Part shown: positions 36,370 through 45,466 of the stretch, in pieces
Layout of the letters: every line of letters starts with the position of its first letter
Numbering within the stretch: the stretch's first letter is position 1
NCBI RefSeq assembly: GCF_010384365.1
Contig: NZ_CP048397.1
Coordinates: 620,001-684,000, forward strand
Length of the DNA stretch: 64,000 nucleotides
Direction of reading: 5' to 3'
Source: Streptomyces sp. S4.7
Lineage (GTDB): Bacteria; Actinomycetota; Actinomycetes; Streptomycetales; Streptomycetaceae
Made by a program: the position numbers and the translations under genes
Notes under the pieces: model-generated
What the model was told of the DNA's origin: nothing
Databases searched by the model: none
What the model saw: only the letters and a program-made list of their open reading frames with translations

Positions 36370-37427
36370 GTCGCGACCACGGAGGGGGCCGGTACGGGCG
36401 ACGGCACGGCCACCGAGGCCGACGCGCCGTCCGCCAGGAGCGGCAACGGGTCAAGATGGGCCCCGTTCGCCTCCGCGTCGAGGCAGGCACCGGCGCGCCG
36501 TACGTCGTAGTGGGCGCGGCAGGCGGGGCAGCTCAGCACCCCGTCACCGGAGTCGCCCCCGAGCCGCCGGGCCAGCGTGGCGCCCTCCATGGGGCGTTCG
36601 CACCGGGCGCACCGGTCGCGGAAGGCGAACAGGTCGGGCCCGATCCGGCAGGCGACGACCGGCAGCCCGCCGACGGTGAAGCGCTCGACGCCGCCGGACT
36701 CCAGGGCGAGCAGGGCGGGAACCGGCTCCCAGGTCGCGCCCGCGTCACCGGCACCCGTCCCGGGCCCGGTCTCGTGGAGCCGGGAGAACAGGGCGTCCAC
36801 CGGCACCAGCGGGCCCGTGGCTCCGGCGGCCGTCTCGTCGGCGGCCTCGACCTCGATCGTGGTGATCTCCGGTGCCGCGGCCTCCACCGCGCCCCGCACC
36901 GCCAGCGCGAGCGTGGCGGAGGAGGACGGGCAGCCGTCACAACTGCCCAGCAGCCGCAGCCGTACGGCCCCTTCGTCCGTGACGTCCACCAACTCCACGT
37001 CCCCGCCGTGCGAGCCGAGATACGGCCGTACGCTCTCCAGCGCGTTCTCGACCCTGGCGGCCACGCTGTACGGGTGCAGTCCGTGCACCAGCAGGACACT
37101 GGCCACCAGGTCGTCGGCGGCGAGGGCGGCCAGGATCTCGTCGTCGAGCCGCCCGTGCTCGTGGACGAGGTCGAGGAGCCGTTCCAGACCGGCGCCGTAG
37201 AAGTCGGTGACCAGCCGCACCAGTTCCTCGCTGCGCTCGCGTGCCACCACGCCGCCGGCCGCGCTCGCGGCGATCAGGGTGTCGATGCGTTCCCCGGTCG
37301 CCCGCCACTCCTCGGACCTCGCGCCCCCGGGGTTCGGGGCCCGCCCGGGCCTCGTGGGCTGCTCGGGCTTCCGGGTCTCGTCGGCCCGCCGCCGCACCAT
37401 GTCGCGGACGTCTTCCACGTCACTCAC
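36366..37427 (-). CDS. NifU-domain protein with C-terminal zinc-ribbon/Rieske-like domain
   Basis: A 353-residue protein. The middle holds a NifU C-terminal domain (ESVRPYLGSHGGDVELV and LLGSCDGCPSSSATL, with a Cys-x2-Cys that can carry a transient Fe-S cluster). The C-terminal region has CARCERP and CPACRAHYDVRRAG spaced like a Rieske domain, but with Cys replacing the usual His ligands, so it would make a rubredoxin-like or zinc site. GTG 37427 overlaps the hhyL stop by eight bases. It probably supplies or repairs Fe-S clusters or passes electrons for the hydrogenase. Confidence 0.85.
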   Translation of the reverse strand: MSDVEDVRDMVRRRADETRKPEQPTRPGRAPNPGGARSEEWRATGERIDTLIAASAAGGVVARERSEELVRLVTDFYGAGLERLLDLVHEHGRLDDEILAALAADDLVASVLLVHGLHPYSVAARVENALESVRPYLGSHGGDVELVDVTDEGAVRLRLLGSCDGCPSSSATLALAVRGAVEAAAPEITTIEVEAADETAAGATGPLVPVDALFSRLHETGPGTGAGDAGATWEPVPALLALESGGVERFTVGGLPVVACRIGPDLFAFRDRCARCERPMEGATLARRLGGDSGDGVLSCPACRAHYDVRRAGACLDAEANGAHLDPLPLLADGASASVAVPSPVPAPSVVAT

Positions 37428-39192
37428 TGCCCGCGGACTGCGTGGGCGAGTGCAGCAGCTCCAGTTTCCTGCCCTCGCCGAGATACATGTGGACGCCGCA
37501 GGGCAGACAGGGGTCGAAGCTGCGGACCGTACGCATGATGTCGATGCCCTTGAAGTTCTCCCGGTCGTTCTCCTCGAAGATCGGCTGGCCCTGCACCGCG
37601 TCCTCGTAGGGCCCCGGCGTCCCGTAGGTGTCGCGGGGGCTCGCGTTCCACGGGGTCGGCGGGTACGGGTGGTAGTTGGCGATCTTGCCGTCCCTGATCA
37701 CCATGTGGTGCGAGAGCACGCCGCGTACGGCCTCGGTGAAGCCGCAGCCGACGCCCTCCTCGGGCACCTCGAACTTCTCCCACGTCTTGGTGCGGCCCGC
37801 CCGGATCTCCACCAGCGCCTTCTCGGCGAAGTGCAGTGCGCAGGCCGCCGCGTACGCCTGGAAGTAGGTCCGCGCCCGGTTGCGCTCGATGGTGTTGCTC
37901 CAGCGCGGGACGTGCCATTCCAGCTCGACCGGGCCCTTGAGCGCGGTCTTGGGAAGGTTGATCTTGACGCTCTTGCCGGTGGCCTGGATGTAGCCGATGT
38001 CGACGAGGCCGGCCAGTGCGGTGACCCACAGCCGGGCGAGCGGGCCACCGCCGGTGTCGAGCGCGAGGTAGTCCTTGCCGTCGAACCAGCGCGGTGACAT
38101 GACCCAGCTGTACTTGTCGCCCAGGTCGCGCTTCTGCGGCTGCGGGTTGGTGTGCTGGTTCCACGGGTGCCGCCGGTCGACCGGATTGCCGAGCGGGTCG
38201 TGGGTCACGAACATCTCCTGCTCTTCCCAGTCGTTGTAGTACGACGAGCCGAGCAGGATGCGGATGCCGAGGTTGATCTTCACCAGGTCGGTGGTGACAA
38301 GTTTGCCGTCCACGACGACGCCGGGGGTCACGTACATCTTCCGGCCCCAGTCGGTCATGTCCTTGTACTCGAAGTTGCAGTGCTCGGGGTCCTGGAAGGA
38401 GCCCCAGCAGCCCAGCAGGATACGGCGGTTGCCGACCTTCTCGTAGCCGGGCAGCGCCTCGTAGAAGAAGTCGAACAGGTCGTCGTGCATGGGCACGACC
38501 TTCTTCATGAACTCCACGTAGCGCTGGAGGCGGGTGATGTAGTCCGTCATCAGCTGGATGGTCGCCACCGTGCCCACCCCGCCGGGGTAGAGCGTGGAGG
38601 GGTGCACGTGGCGGCCCTCCATGAGGCAGAACATCTCGCGCGTCATACGGCTGACCTGGAGGGCTTCGCGGTAGAACTCGCCGGTGAAGGGGTTCAGCGA
38701 GCGCATGATGTCGCCGATGGTCCGGTACCCGTGGTCGTCCGCGTGCGGCGAAACGGTGCGGTTGGCCTGCTCCAGTACGCCGGGGTTGGTCTCGGCGACC
38801 ATTTTCTCGCAGTAGTCGACCCCTACCAGGTTCTCCTGGAAGATGTTGTGGTCGAACATGTACTCGGCGGCCTCGCCGAGATTCACGATCCACTCACCGA
38901 GATGCGGCGGCTTCACGCCGTACGCCATGTTCTGCGCGTAACAGGAACAAGTGGCGTGGTTGTCGCCGCAGATTCCGCAGATGCGGCTGGTGATGAAGTG
39001 GGCGTCGCGTGGGTCCTTGCCCTTCATGAAGACCGAATAGCCGCGGAAGATCGAGCTGGTGCTGTGGCACTCGGCGACGACCTTCTGCTTGAAGTCGATC
39101 TTCGTGTAGATGCCCAGACTCCCGACGATTCGGGTGATGGGATCCCACGCCATCTCCACCAGTTCGTCCTTGCCCTGGCTCGTCGCCGTCAT
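37420..39192 (-). CDS. hhyL: Group 1h [NiFe]-hydrogenase large subunit
   Basis: A 590-residue catalytic subunit. The L1 motif RICGICGDNH contains Cys72 and Cys75; the L2 motif DPCLPCGVH holds Cys562, Cys565 and His568. These four cysteines bind the NiFe centre. The 22 residues after His568 should be removed by the maturation protease after nickel insertion. Sequence around L1 (SRICGICGDNHATCSCYAQ) matches the high-affinity group 1h enzymes of Streptomyces that oxidise atmospheric H2. A hairpin lies in the 106 bp after hhyS. The enzyme is expected to be in the cytoplasm or attached to the inner membrane face. Confidence 0.95.
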   Translation of the reverse strand: MTATSQGKDELVEMAWDPITRIVGSLGIYTKIDFKQKVVAECHSTSSIFRGYSVFMKGKDPRDAHFITSRICGICGDNHATCSCYAQNMAYGVKPPHLGEWIVNLGEAAEYMFDHNIFQENLVGVDYCEKMVAETNPGVLEQANRTVSPHADDHGYRTIGDIMRSLNPFTGEFYREALQVSRMTREMFCLMEGRHVHPSTLYPGGVGTVATIQLMTDYITRLQRYVEFMKKVVPMHDDLFDFFYEALPGYEKVGNRRILLGCWGSFQDPEHCNFEYKDMTDWGRKMYVTPGVVVDGKLVTTDLVKINLGIRILLGSSYYNDWEEQEMFVTHDPLGNPVDRRHPWNQHTNPQPQKRDLGDKYSWVMSPRWFDGKDYLALDTGGGPLARLWVTALAGLVDIGYIQATGKSVKINLPKTALKGPVELEWHVPRWSNTIERNRARTYFQAYAAACALHFAEKALVEIRAGRTKTWEKFEVPEEGVGCGFTEAVRGVLSHHMVIRDGKIANYHPYPPTPWNASPRDTYGTPGPYEDAVQGQPIFEENDRENFKGIDIMRTVRSFDPCLPCGVHMYLGEGRKLELLHSPTQSAGSE

Positions 39193-39245
39193 GGGGCCGC
39201 CTCTTCTTCCGTGTCGCTGTTCGTCGAGCGATGAGTTACCAGGTG

Positions 39246-39286
39246 GGTGCCCCACCGGCCGGTCGATTCGCGGCCGATGGGGCACC
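39246..39286 (-). ncRNA. Intercistronic hairpin between small and large hydrogenase subunit genes
   Basis: A nearly perfect 16-bp stem (39246-39261 with 39271-39286, one C-A mismatch) and a nine-base loop lie between the hhyS stop and the hhyL start. It is followed by more transcribed sequence, so it is more likely an RNA stability or processing element, or a partial attenuator, than a full terminator. Listed as ncRNA for want of a better class; it is an mRNA structure. Confidence 0.6.
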
Positions 39287-39298
39287 TTTCGGATCGGA

Positions 39299-40354
<1,056 letters not shown>

Positions 40355-40388
40355 AGCACCGCTGCCTTCCGGGATTGGCCCACCCGAT

Positions 40389-40459
40389 ACCCATGAACCT
40401 CATGGGTGTGGCGTCGCTCACATTGCTACCATCTACGATCCGGCAGAGCGTTCTGTCAA
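40389..40459 (-). promoter_or_regulatory. Promoter and perfect palindrome upstream of hhyS
   Basis: On the minus strand TTGACA (40459-40454) is followed after 17 bases by GTAGAT (40436-40431). Downstream lies the perfect inverted repeat ACCCATGA-N3-TCATGGGT (40389-40407), in the 5' leader about 35 bases before the hhyS ATG. In this GC-rich genome TTGACA is a strong signal. The palindrome could be a repressor operator or an RNA hairpin. The same 190-bp region must also drive hypAB in the other direction. Confidence 0.65.
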
Positions 40460-40544
40460 CACGGGTTTCGTCCGGGCGGCCCTGCTTTTCGCGCCGGCGA
40501 ATCAGAGCCGATCGAGTGAATTACGGGGAAGGCTGGACGGTCGA

Positions 40545-40874
40545 ATGCATGAATTGTCAATCACTCAGAGCATTGTCGACGCGGTGTGCGAGCGCGCGGC
40601 GGGCAGGCCGGTGCGCACGGTCAGCGTCCGCGTGGGAGCTCTGACGGCGGTGGTCCCCGATTCGATGCGGTTCTGCTTCGATCTGACCACCGCGGGCACG
40701 GTCGCCGAAGGCGCCGCCCTGGAGATCGAACAACCTCCGGGAACGGCGCACTGCGTGGCGTGTTCGCGGGACTTCACGCTGGCCGATCTTGTATTGCTGT
40801 GTCCGTGCGGGAGCGCCGACGTGCGGATCACGTCGGGACAGGAACTCCAGATCATCTCCATGAGAGTGGGCTGA
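40545..40874 (+). CDS. hypA: Nickel-insertion factor HypA
   Basis: A 109-residue HypA starting MHELSIT, where His2 is the nickel ligand. Zinc ligands are CVAC (72-75 area) and a downstream CPCGS; most HypA proteins have Cys-x2-Cys at both places, so the second pair here is Cys-Pro-Cys. Whether zinc still binds normally is unclear; actinobacterial members may share this. It is divergent from hhyS and overlaps no gene; hypB follows after four bases. Confidence 0.92.
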   Translation: MHELSITQSIVDAVCERAAGRPVRTVSVRVGALTAVVPDSMRFCFDLTTAGTVAEGAALEIEQPPGTAHCVACSRDFTLADLVLLCPCGSADVRITSGQELQIISMRVG

Positions 40875-40878
40875 CCCT

Positions 40879-41607
40879 ATGTGCGGTACGTGCGGTTGCT
40901 CCGGCGGAGGCGAAGGGGGCGGCGGGACGCGGATCGCCGTACCCCACACGCACCCGCACGGCGGCGAGACCATCACCCTCGAACAGCGGGTCCTCGCCAA
41001 GAACGAGGGCCTGGCCGCCGGCAACCGTGCCTGGCTCGCCGAACAGGGCATCGTGGCGGTGAACATGATGAGTTCGCCGGGCGCAGGCAAGACCACTCTC
41101 CTGGAGCGCACCATCCGGGACTTCGCCGGACGGCGCCCGGTCTCGGTCATCGAGGGCGACCAGGAGACGACGCTCGACGCCGACCGGATCAAGCGGGCGG
41201 GCAGCACCGTGGTCCAGGTCAACACCGGCGCGGGCTGCCATCTGGACGCGGAGATGATGCGGGACGCGCTCACGACCCTGACACCGCCGACCGGATCGCT
41301 CGTCCTGGTCGAGAACGTGGGCAACCTGGTCTGCCCCGCCCTCTTCGACCTCGGGGAGCGGAGCCGGGTCGTGATCATCTCGGTGACCGAGGGCACGGAC
41401 AAGCCGCTCAAGTACCCCTATATCTTCGCCGCCGCGGATCTGGTGATCGTCAACAAGATCGACCTGCTGCCCTACGTCGACTTCGACGTCGCCCGCTGCG
41501 AGGAGTACGCCCGCTCCGTCAACCCGGGCCTGACGATGCTGACGCTGTCGGCGACGACGGGCGAGGGGACGCGGAGCTGGTACGACTGGGTGGCCGAGCA
41601 GGACTGA
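40879..41607 (+). CDS. hypB: Nickel chaperone GTPase HypB
   Basis: A 242-residue SIMIBI GTPase. The N-terminal MCGTCGC is a high-affinity metal site, and a short His stretch (PHTHPHGGE) follows. Walker A is SPGAGKTT at residues 66-73, with the switch and metal segment IEGDQETTLDADR, GAGCHLD, and the NKID guanine motif in VNKIDLLPYVDF. It helps HypA deliver nickel to HhyL. The gene starts four bases after hypA. Length is that of His-poor HypB types. Confidence 0.94.
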   Translation: MCGTCGCSGGGEGGGGTRIAVPHTHPHGGETITLEQRVLAKNEGLAAGNRAWLAEQGIVAVNMMSSPGAGKTTLLERTIRDFAGRRPVSVIEGDQETTLDADRIKRAGSTVVQVNTGAGCHLDAEMMRDALTTLTPPTGSLVLVENVGNLVCPALFDLGERSRVVIISVTEGTDKPLKYPYIFAAADLVIVNKIDLLPYVDFDVARCEEYARSVNPGLTMLTLSATTGEGTRSWYDWVAEQD

Positions 41608-41647
41608 GCCGGAGAGCGCCCCGCCCGGTCCTTCAGGTGGACGGCCG

Positions 41648-41934
41648 TCACCCCGGGTGCGGTACGCGCCTCCAGTCGGTGCGGTTCCGGATCTCGACGG
41701 TGTCGATGCCGTGGGACCGCTCCAGGTCGACCTGCCACCACGCCCCGGTTCGGGGGTTCCGCCGTGTGGGTCGTGGTGTTGTCGCGGCAGATGGTCCCCG
41801 CCGGCCTCGCCGTCGACGGCGCGGGAGGCGACGGCGTCCCATGCGGCGCTCGACCGCGTCGCCATCCTGCCGCGCGCCACGTCGGGCCCCGGACCGAGGA
41901 TGTGTACGGAATCCGAATTCGGTTGCGCATTCAT
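41648..41934 (-). pseudogene. Frameshifted F5/8 type C (discoidin/fucolectin) domain remnant
   Basis: Three consecutive frames on the minus strand carry parts of one discoidin-like carbohydrate-binding domain. First comes DVARGRMATRSSAAWDAVASRAVDGEAGG, then GTICRDNTTTHTAEPPN in a second frame, and finally TGAWWQVDLERSHGIDTVEIRNRTDW in a third. Read together they match the usual order of such domains, so two frameshifts have broken the gene. It fills most of the 525-base stretch after hypB; nothing else is supported there. Confidence 0.65.
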
Positions 41935-42132
41935 GGGGCGGGAGCGCCCGTCGGCATGTCTTTGCAATCTGACTTTGCATGACGGGGCATTCGTGCCGAC
42001 CGCGCAGTGGCACACGGTACGGTCGTCACAGCTCCGAGTAAGGGGCCCATCGGTTCGTCGGGTATTTCCGTAGCGATTCCCCTTGCGGAGCGGTGGACCG
42101 CGTTTCGCGATGAGCCACCGGAAGGAGACGTG

Positions 42133-42636
42133 TTGAATCCGCGCCCCCGAGCCCTCCGTGTCACCGGTGCCCGTAGCCGGCCGGTGAATCAGCGCAGTCT
42201 CCTCGGCCTCGCCGCATTCGTGCAGCTGCACAGAATTCATTACCTGTCCTACGCACGGGCCAGACTGCTCGACGAGAGCGCGAGCGAGGCAGCCGTCGAC
42301 GCGACCATCTCGGCCGTTGCGGGCCGGTGGAGCGAACTCCTGCGCAACGCGCGCCCCGCGGCGGACGCCTGGCAGCAGTTGCGCGCGCAGATCCAGGCGG
42401 CGAGCCGGGACACGGCGGCCGGACAGGATCCGGCGGTCGGGCGGCTGTACCACGCCCTTTCCCAGAACACGGCGGACACCGCGCTGCTGCGCTGGCGGCT
42501 CTCCATGACGCCCGAGGCCATAGCCGATCTGATGGGTATCGACATTCCGACGGTGACCGCGTCCCTCCTGACGGCCCGGCGGCAGTTCTCCGACACGGCA
42601 CTGAGACAACTGGAGCACCACGCTTCCCAGCCGTGA
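42133..42636 (+). CDS. Sigma-70-like (ECF-type) regulatory protein
   Basis: A 167-residue protein. An N-terminal part resembling sigma region 2 (AFVQLHRIHYLSYARARLLDESASEAAVD) and a C-terminal helix-turn-helix like region 4 (LRWRLSMTPEAIADLMGIDIPTVTASLLTARRQF) are visible. TTG at 42133 follows AGGAG at five bases; a GTG one codon earlier is too close to it. Some streptomycete proteins of this kind regulate without being true sigma factors. No anti-sigma gene is adjacent; a SAM methyltransferase follows. Confidence 0.7.
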   Translation: MNPRPRALRVTGARSRPVNQRSLLGLAAFVQLHRIHYLSYARARLLDESASEAAVDATISAVAGRWSELLRNARPAADAWQQLRAQIQAASRDTAAGQDPAVGRLYHALSQNTADTALLRWRLSMTPEAIADLMGIDIPTVTASLLTARRQFSDTALRQLEHHASQP

Positions 42637-42737
42637 CATCTCCGGAACTCGCGGTGGTGCGCCCGCGGTCCACCCTCCTAGGATGGGGGCGCGTTCCCTG
42701 GCGAGATCGGGGCTCGAACCGGGAGGGGTTCTTTCCG

Positions 42738-43580
42738 TTGACGGACAACAGGCGTGTCGATTTATCCGTTCCGAGTGCGGCGAGGATGTACGACTGGCTG
42801 CTCGGCGGCCATTACAACTACGAGGTGGACCAGAGAGCTTCCGAGGAGCTGCTGAAGGTCGCGCCGACGACGAAGGAACTTGCCCGGAACAATCGCTGGT
42901 TCCTGGAACGTGTCGTACGCGTCATGGCCGAGGAGCACGGAATTCGGCAATTCGTCGATTTCGGGTCCGGACTGCCGACGCAGAACAACGTCCATCAGAT
43001 CGCGCAGGCGGTCGATCCGCGGTCACGCGTCGTCTATGTCGACGACGACCCCGTCGTCCTCGCGCACGGTCAGGCCATCTTCGACGAGAACGACCGGAGC
43101 GTGGTCATCGCGTCGGACATGCTGGAGACCGAGTGCATCCTGGAGCACACCGACTTCAGGCGTCTCATCGACCTCGACCAGCCGGTCGGCGTCCTGTTCA
43201 ACTCCGTGCTGCACTGCATTCCCGACGCCTCGGGTCCCGGCGACCTCGTCACGCGCGTCGTGGACCGGTTGCGCCCGGGAAGCTTCGTGGTGATCTGCCA
43301 GCTCGTCAGCGACGACGCCGAGCTCCGCCGGCAGGTGACGGAGATGATGCTGGAGCAGACCCACGGCCGATGGGGCCGGGTCCGTGAACGGGCAGAGGTG
43401 GAGCGGTACTTCGACGGTCTTCTGATCCAGTCCCCCGGTCTGGTCGATGTCACGGACTGGCGCCCGGACTCCGAACTCAAACGACGTCAGCGCAGCATCG
43501 AGTGGACGGAGTACGGCGGTCTGGCCGAAGTACCGCCGGAGCGACGGAGCGGAGCCGTCCCTAGACCTCGTACCGCTTGA
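42738..43580 (+). CDS. SAM-dependent methyltransferase, Methyltransf_19 (DUF574) family
   Basis: A 280-residue protein of the streptomycete DUF574/Methyltransf_19 family, starting at TTG 42738 behind GGGAGGGG. Family hallmarks are VPSAARMYDWLLGGHYNYEVDQ, the SAM-binding FVDFGSGLPTQNNVHQIAQ, VVYVDDDPVVLAHG and HCIPDASGPGDLV. The substrate is unknown; members often sit next to regulators or in secondary-metabolite regions. Its last 20 bases overlap the convergent XRE regulator gene. Confidence 0.87.
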   Translation: MTDNRRVDLSVPSAARMYDWLLGGHYNYEVDQRASEELLKVAPTTKELARNNRWFLERVVRVMAEEHGIRQFVDFGSGLPTQNNVHQIAQAVDPRSRVVYVDDDPVVLAHGQAIFDENDRSVVIASDMLETECILEHTDFRRLIDLDQPVGVLFNSVLHCIPDASGPGDLVTRVVDRLRPGSFVVICQLVSDDAELRRQVTEMMLEQTHGRWGRVRERAEVERYFDGLLIQSPGLVDVTDWRPDSELKRRQRSIEWTEYGGLAEVPPERRSGAVPRPRTA

Positions 43581-44481
43581 TCGCGTCCAGGAGTATGGTC
43601 CGGCTGTCCCGCCAGGAGGCGGCGGCCTCGTGGCTGAGGCGCAGCATCACCTCCACGCGCCGTTCCACGTCGTCCGGCTTCACGTAGTACGTCGCGTCGT
43701 CGTCCCCCTCGACATACACCATGGCGGGCGGCCCGAGGGGGCCGAAGCGCAAGTGGGCCATGGAGCCGTGGTTGGACACGACGCTGCTGTCCAGCGGCAC
43801 GAACCGGATGGTGACACCGGGCCGGTCGCTGTACTCCAGGAGACCGCGCAGCTGCTCGGCCATCATCCGCGGGCTGCCGACCCGGCGGAGCAGTACGGAC
43901 TGGTCCAGCAGGAAGACCGCCCTGGGCGGATCCGGCTGCTCGAAGAACCGCCGCTGGCGCTCCAGCCGCAGCTGGACGCGCTGTTCGATCTGGTCGCCCT
44001 CGAAGACACGGAGGCCGTCGCTGATGATCTGCCTCGCGTACGCGGCGGTCTGGAGGAGGCCCGGCGCGATGCGTGCCTCGTAGGCGCAGAAGTACACGGC
44101 CTCCGACTCCAGCCCGATCAGCCGCTGCATCCACGAGGCCGCGTAGTCGGAGTAGCGGTCGAACCACTCCGGTTCCACCGCGCGGCGGGCGAGAAGTGCG
44201 AGATCGGCGCGCTCGGCCGCGGTCGCCCCGTACCGGTCGGCGAGAATACCGATGTCGCGAGGGTCCGGCGGGCTCTGCGCCCGTTCGAGCCGGCTCACCT
44301 TGGAAACGGACGCGTTGATCAATTTCGCCGACGCGGTCACGGTGATTCCACGCGCCTCGCGCATTTTGCGCAGCTCCAGGCCGAGCACGACACCGGCGGC
44401 GGTCGGATTCAGACTCCGCGGGCGAGCGGGGGCGGGAGCACGGCCGAAAAGCGGGGCCGGGGTGTCTGGCGGATGGGACAC
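43561..44481 (-). CDS. XRE-family regulator with DUF5753 domain
   Basis: A 306-residue regulator. The N-terminal HTH_31 (LGLELRKMREARGITVTASAKLINASVSKVSRLERA) is followed by a long DUF5753 domain (EWFDRYSDYAASWMQRLIGLESEA..., FEGDQIEQRVQLRLERQRRFF, YVKPDDVERRVEVMLRLS). Such proteins are very common in Streptomyces and are usually paired with DUF397 proteins. GTG 44481 follows GGAG at five bases; an ATG at 44496 is possible but lacks a ribosome binding site. The partner DUF397 gene lies upstream on the same strand. Confidence 0.85.
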   Translation of the reverse strand: MSHPPDTPAPLFGRAPAPARPRSLNPTAAGVVLGLELRKMREARGITVTASAKLINASVSKVSRLERAQSPPDPRDIGILADRYGATAAERADLALLARRAVEPEWFDRYSDYAASWMQRLIGLESEAVYFCAYEARIAPGLLQTAAYARQIISDGLRVFEGDQIEQRVQLRLERQRRFFEQPDPPRAVFLLDQSVLLRRVGSPRMMAEQLRGLLEYSDRPGVTIRFVPLDSSVVSNHGSMAHLRFGPLGPPAMVYVEGDDDATYYVKPDDVERRVEVMLRLSHEAAASWRDSRTILLDAIKRYEV

Positions 44482-44574
44482 GCATGCTCCGTTCATGAAT
44501 AAGCGTGGCTCATCATGGCACGACGAATGCTCGCATGTCCCACCGAACTGATGCTCAAAAACACGCCAGTTGGA

Positions 44575-44802
44575 CTACAGGGCGTCGAACTCGCCCTTCT
44601 TCGCGCCGTCCAGGAAGGCCGCCATCTCAAGCGCCTCGAAGACCAGCGCCGGGCCGTCCGGATCGGTCGAGTTGCGCATCGCGACCTTACCGCCGGGCAG
44701 AGACGCCAGCTCCACACACTGACCATTGGCCGTACTCTTCCGGCTTTTGATCCAGTCCGCCGTGATGGACCCCGCCGGAACACCGTTGCGATAGCCGTCC
44801 AT
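44575..44802 (-). CDS. DUF397 small protein, partner of the XRE regulator
   Basis: A 75-residue DUF397 protein: ADWIKSRKSTANGQCVELASLPGGKVAMRNSTDPDGPALVF and FLDGAKKGEFD, all hallmark positions. DUF397 proteins are thought to counteract their XRE/DUF5753 partner, as in Scr1/Scr2-like pairs; some have been discussed as toxin-antitoxin-like. ATG 44802 follows AGGGAG. Unusually, here DUF397 comes first and the regulator follows after 93 bases. TTCGAA palindromes lie in the 300-base region upstream. Confidence 0.88.
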   Translation of the reverse strand: MDGYRNGVPAGSITADWIKSRKSTANGQCVELASLPGGKVAMRNSTDPDGPALVFEALEMAAFLDGAKKGEFDAL

Positions 44803-44819
44803 AAGCTTCTCCCTAACTG

Positions 44820-44960
44820 TGTTCGAACAATCCGAGTTCCCGCCGATTCCCCGCCGACCCGCGCCCCTGAAGGGATAAATACGCAGACGGGAGGTGCGCG
44901 TAATCCCGTCATGCAATCAGGGGCGGGAACACGGCGATACTAGACCTGAAGATTCGAACA
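44820..44960. promoter_or_regulatory. Region upstream of DUF397/XRE pair with TTCGAA palindromes
   Basis: TGTTCGAACA (44820-44829) is a perfect ten-base palindrome just before the DUF397 gene. GATTCGAACA at 44951-44960 repeats the core TTCGAA 131 bases away. The intervening 120 bases hold no convincing gene. Inference: operator sites of the XRE regulator, one for this operon and one for the small divergent genes. Confidence 0.4.
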
Positions 44961-44992
44961 GAACTGTCCCCCTGAAGGGTGATCGCGAAGGA

Positions 44993-45106
44993 GTGTCGGA
45001 CTCGACATCAGCCGGGAGATGGACGTTCGATTGGACCGGCCGGTACACCCTCACCGATCGCGACGGCCGTGCGATCGGCCGTCCTCATATCCAGGAGATG
45101 CCATGA
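44993..45106 (+). CDS. Possible 37-residue protein coupled to the next gene
   Basis: VSDSTSAGRWTFDWTGRYTL... continues to GRPHIQEMP and ends in ATGA, sharing four bases with the start of the next gene. The composition is protein-like (Trp, Tyr, Phe) and the codon use is Streptomyces-like. The start is unsure: AAGGA directly precedes the GTG, so initiation might be at another codon. Could be a leader peptide. Confidence 0.35.
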   Translation: MSDSTSAGRWTFDWTGRYTLTDRDGRAIGRPHIQEMP

Positions 45107-45363
45107 CCACCGAGCAGGAAGCACTCGACGCCATCCATCACGCGTTCGGGAACAGCGCGCACGCCGAGGTGAACACCTTCCCGGCGGGCAATGTGTCGAT
45201 CACTCTCACCAAGGGCGAGCACGCGGCGACGATCGACGGACACCCGGAGAGCGGCTGGGGCTGGACGATCGACCCCGCCGACGACGAGGGATTCAGCGGA
45301 CACGAGAACACGGCAGACACGCTCGGCGAGGCACTCGCCGACGTGCGCGCCGCCCTGATCTGA
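45103..45363 (+). CDS. Small acidic protein of unknown function
   Basis: An 86-residue protein, MTTEQEALDAIHHAFGNSAHAEVNTFPAGNVSITLTKGEHAATIDGHP..., ending in a helix (TLGEALADVRAALI). Alternating strand/helix pattern and Trp-rich core (ESGWGWTIDP) suggest a folded domain. ATG 45103 follows CAGGAGAT at a good distance and overlaps the stop of the preceding small frame (ATGA). No known family is recognised. Confidence 0.65.
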   Translation: MTTEQEALDAIHHAFGNSAHAEVNTFPAGNVSITLTKGEHAATIDGHPESGWGWTIDPADDEGFSGHENTADTLGEALADVRAALI

Positions 45364-45466
45364 ACCGGCGTCCGACTCCGGGCGCGCGAAGATCCGACGG
45401 GCGGGGCCCGCACACGGGTTCCCGTGCGGTGCGCGCCCGTCGGCGCGCGACGGGTACCTTGAGACG

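Noticed and set aside
43561..44802. XRE/DUF397 pair as a toxin-antitoxin system
   Set aside because: No toxin-like domain is visible; DUF5753/DUF397 pairs are common developmental regulators in Streptomyces.
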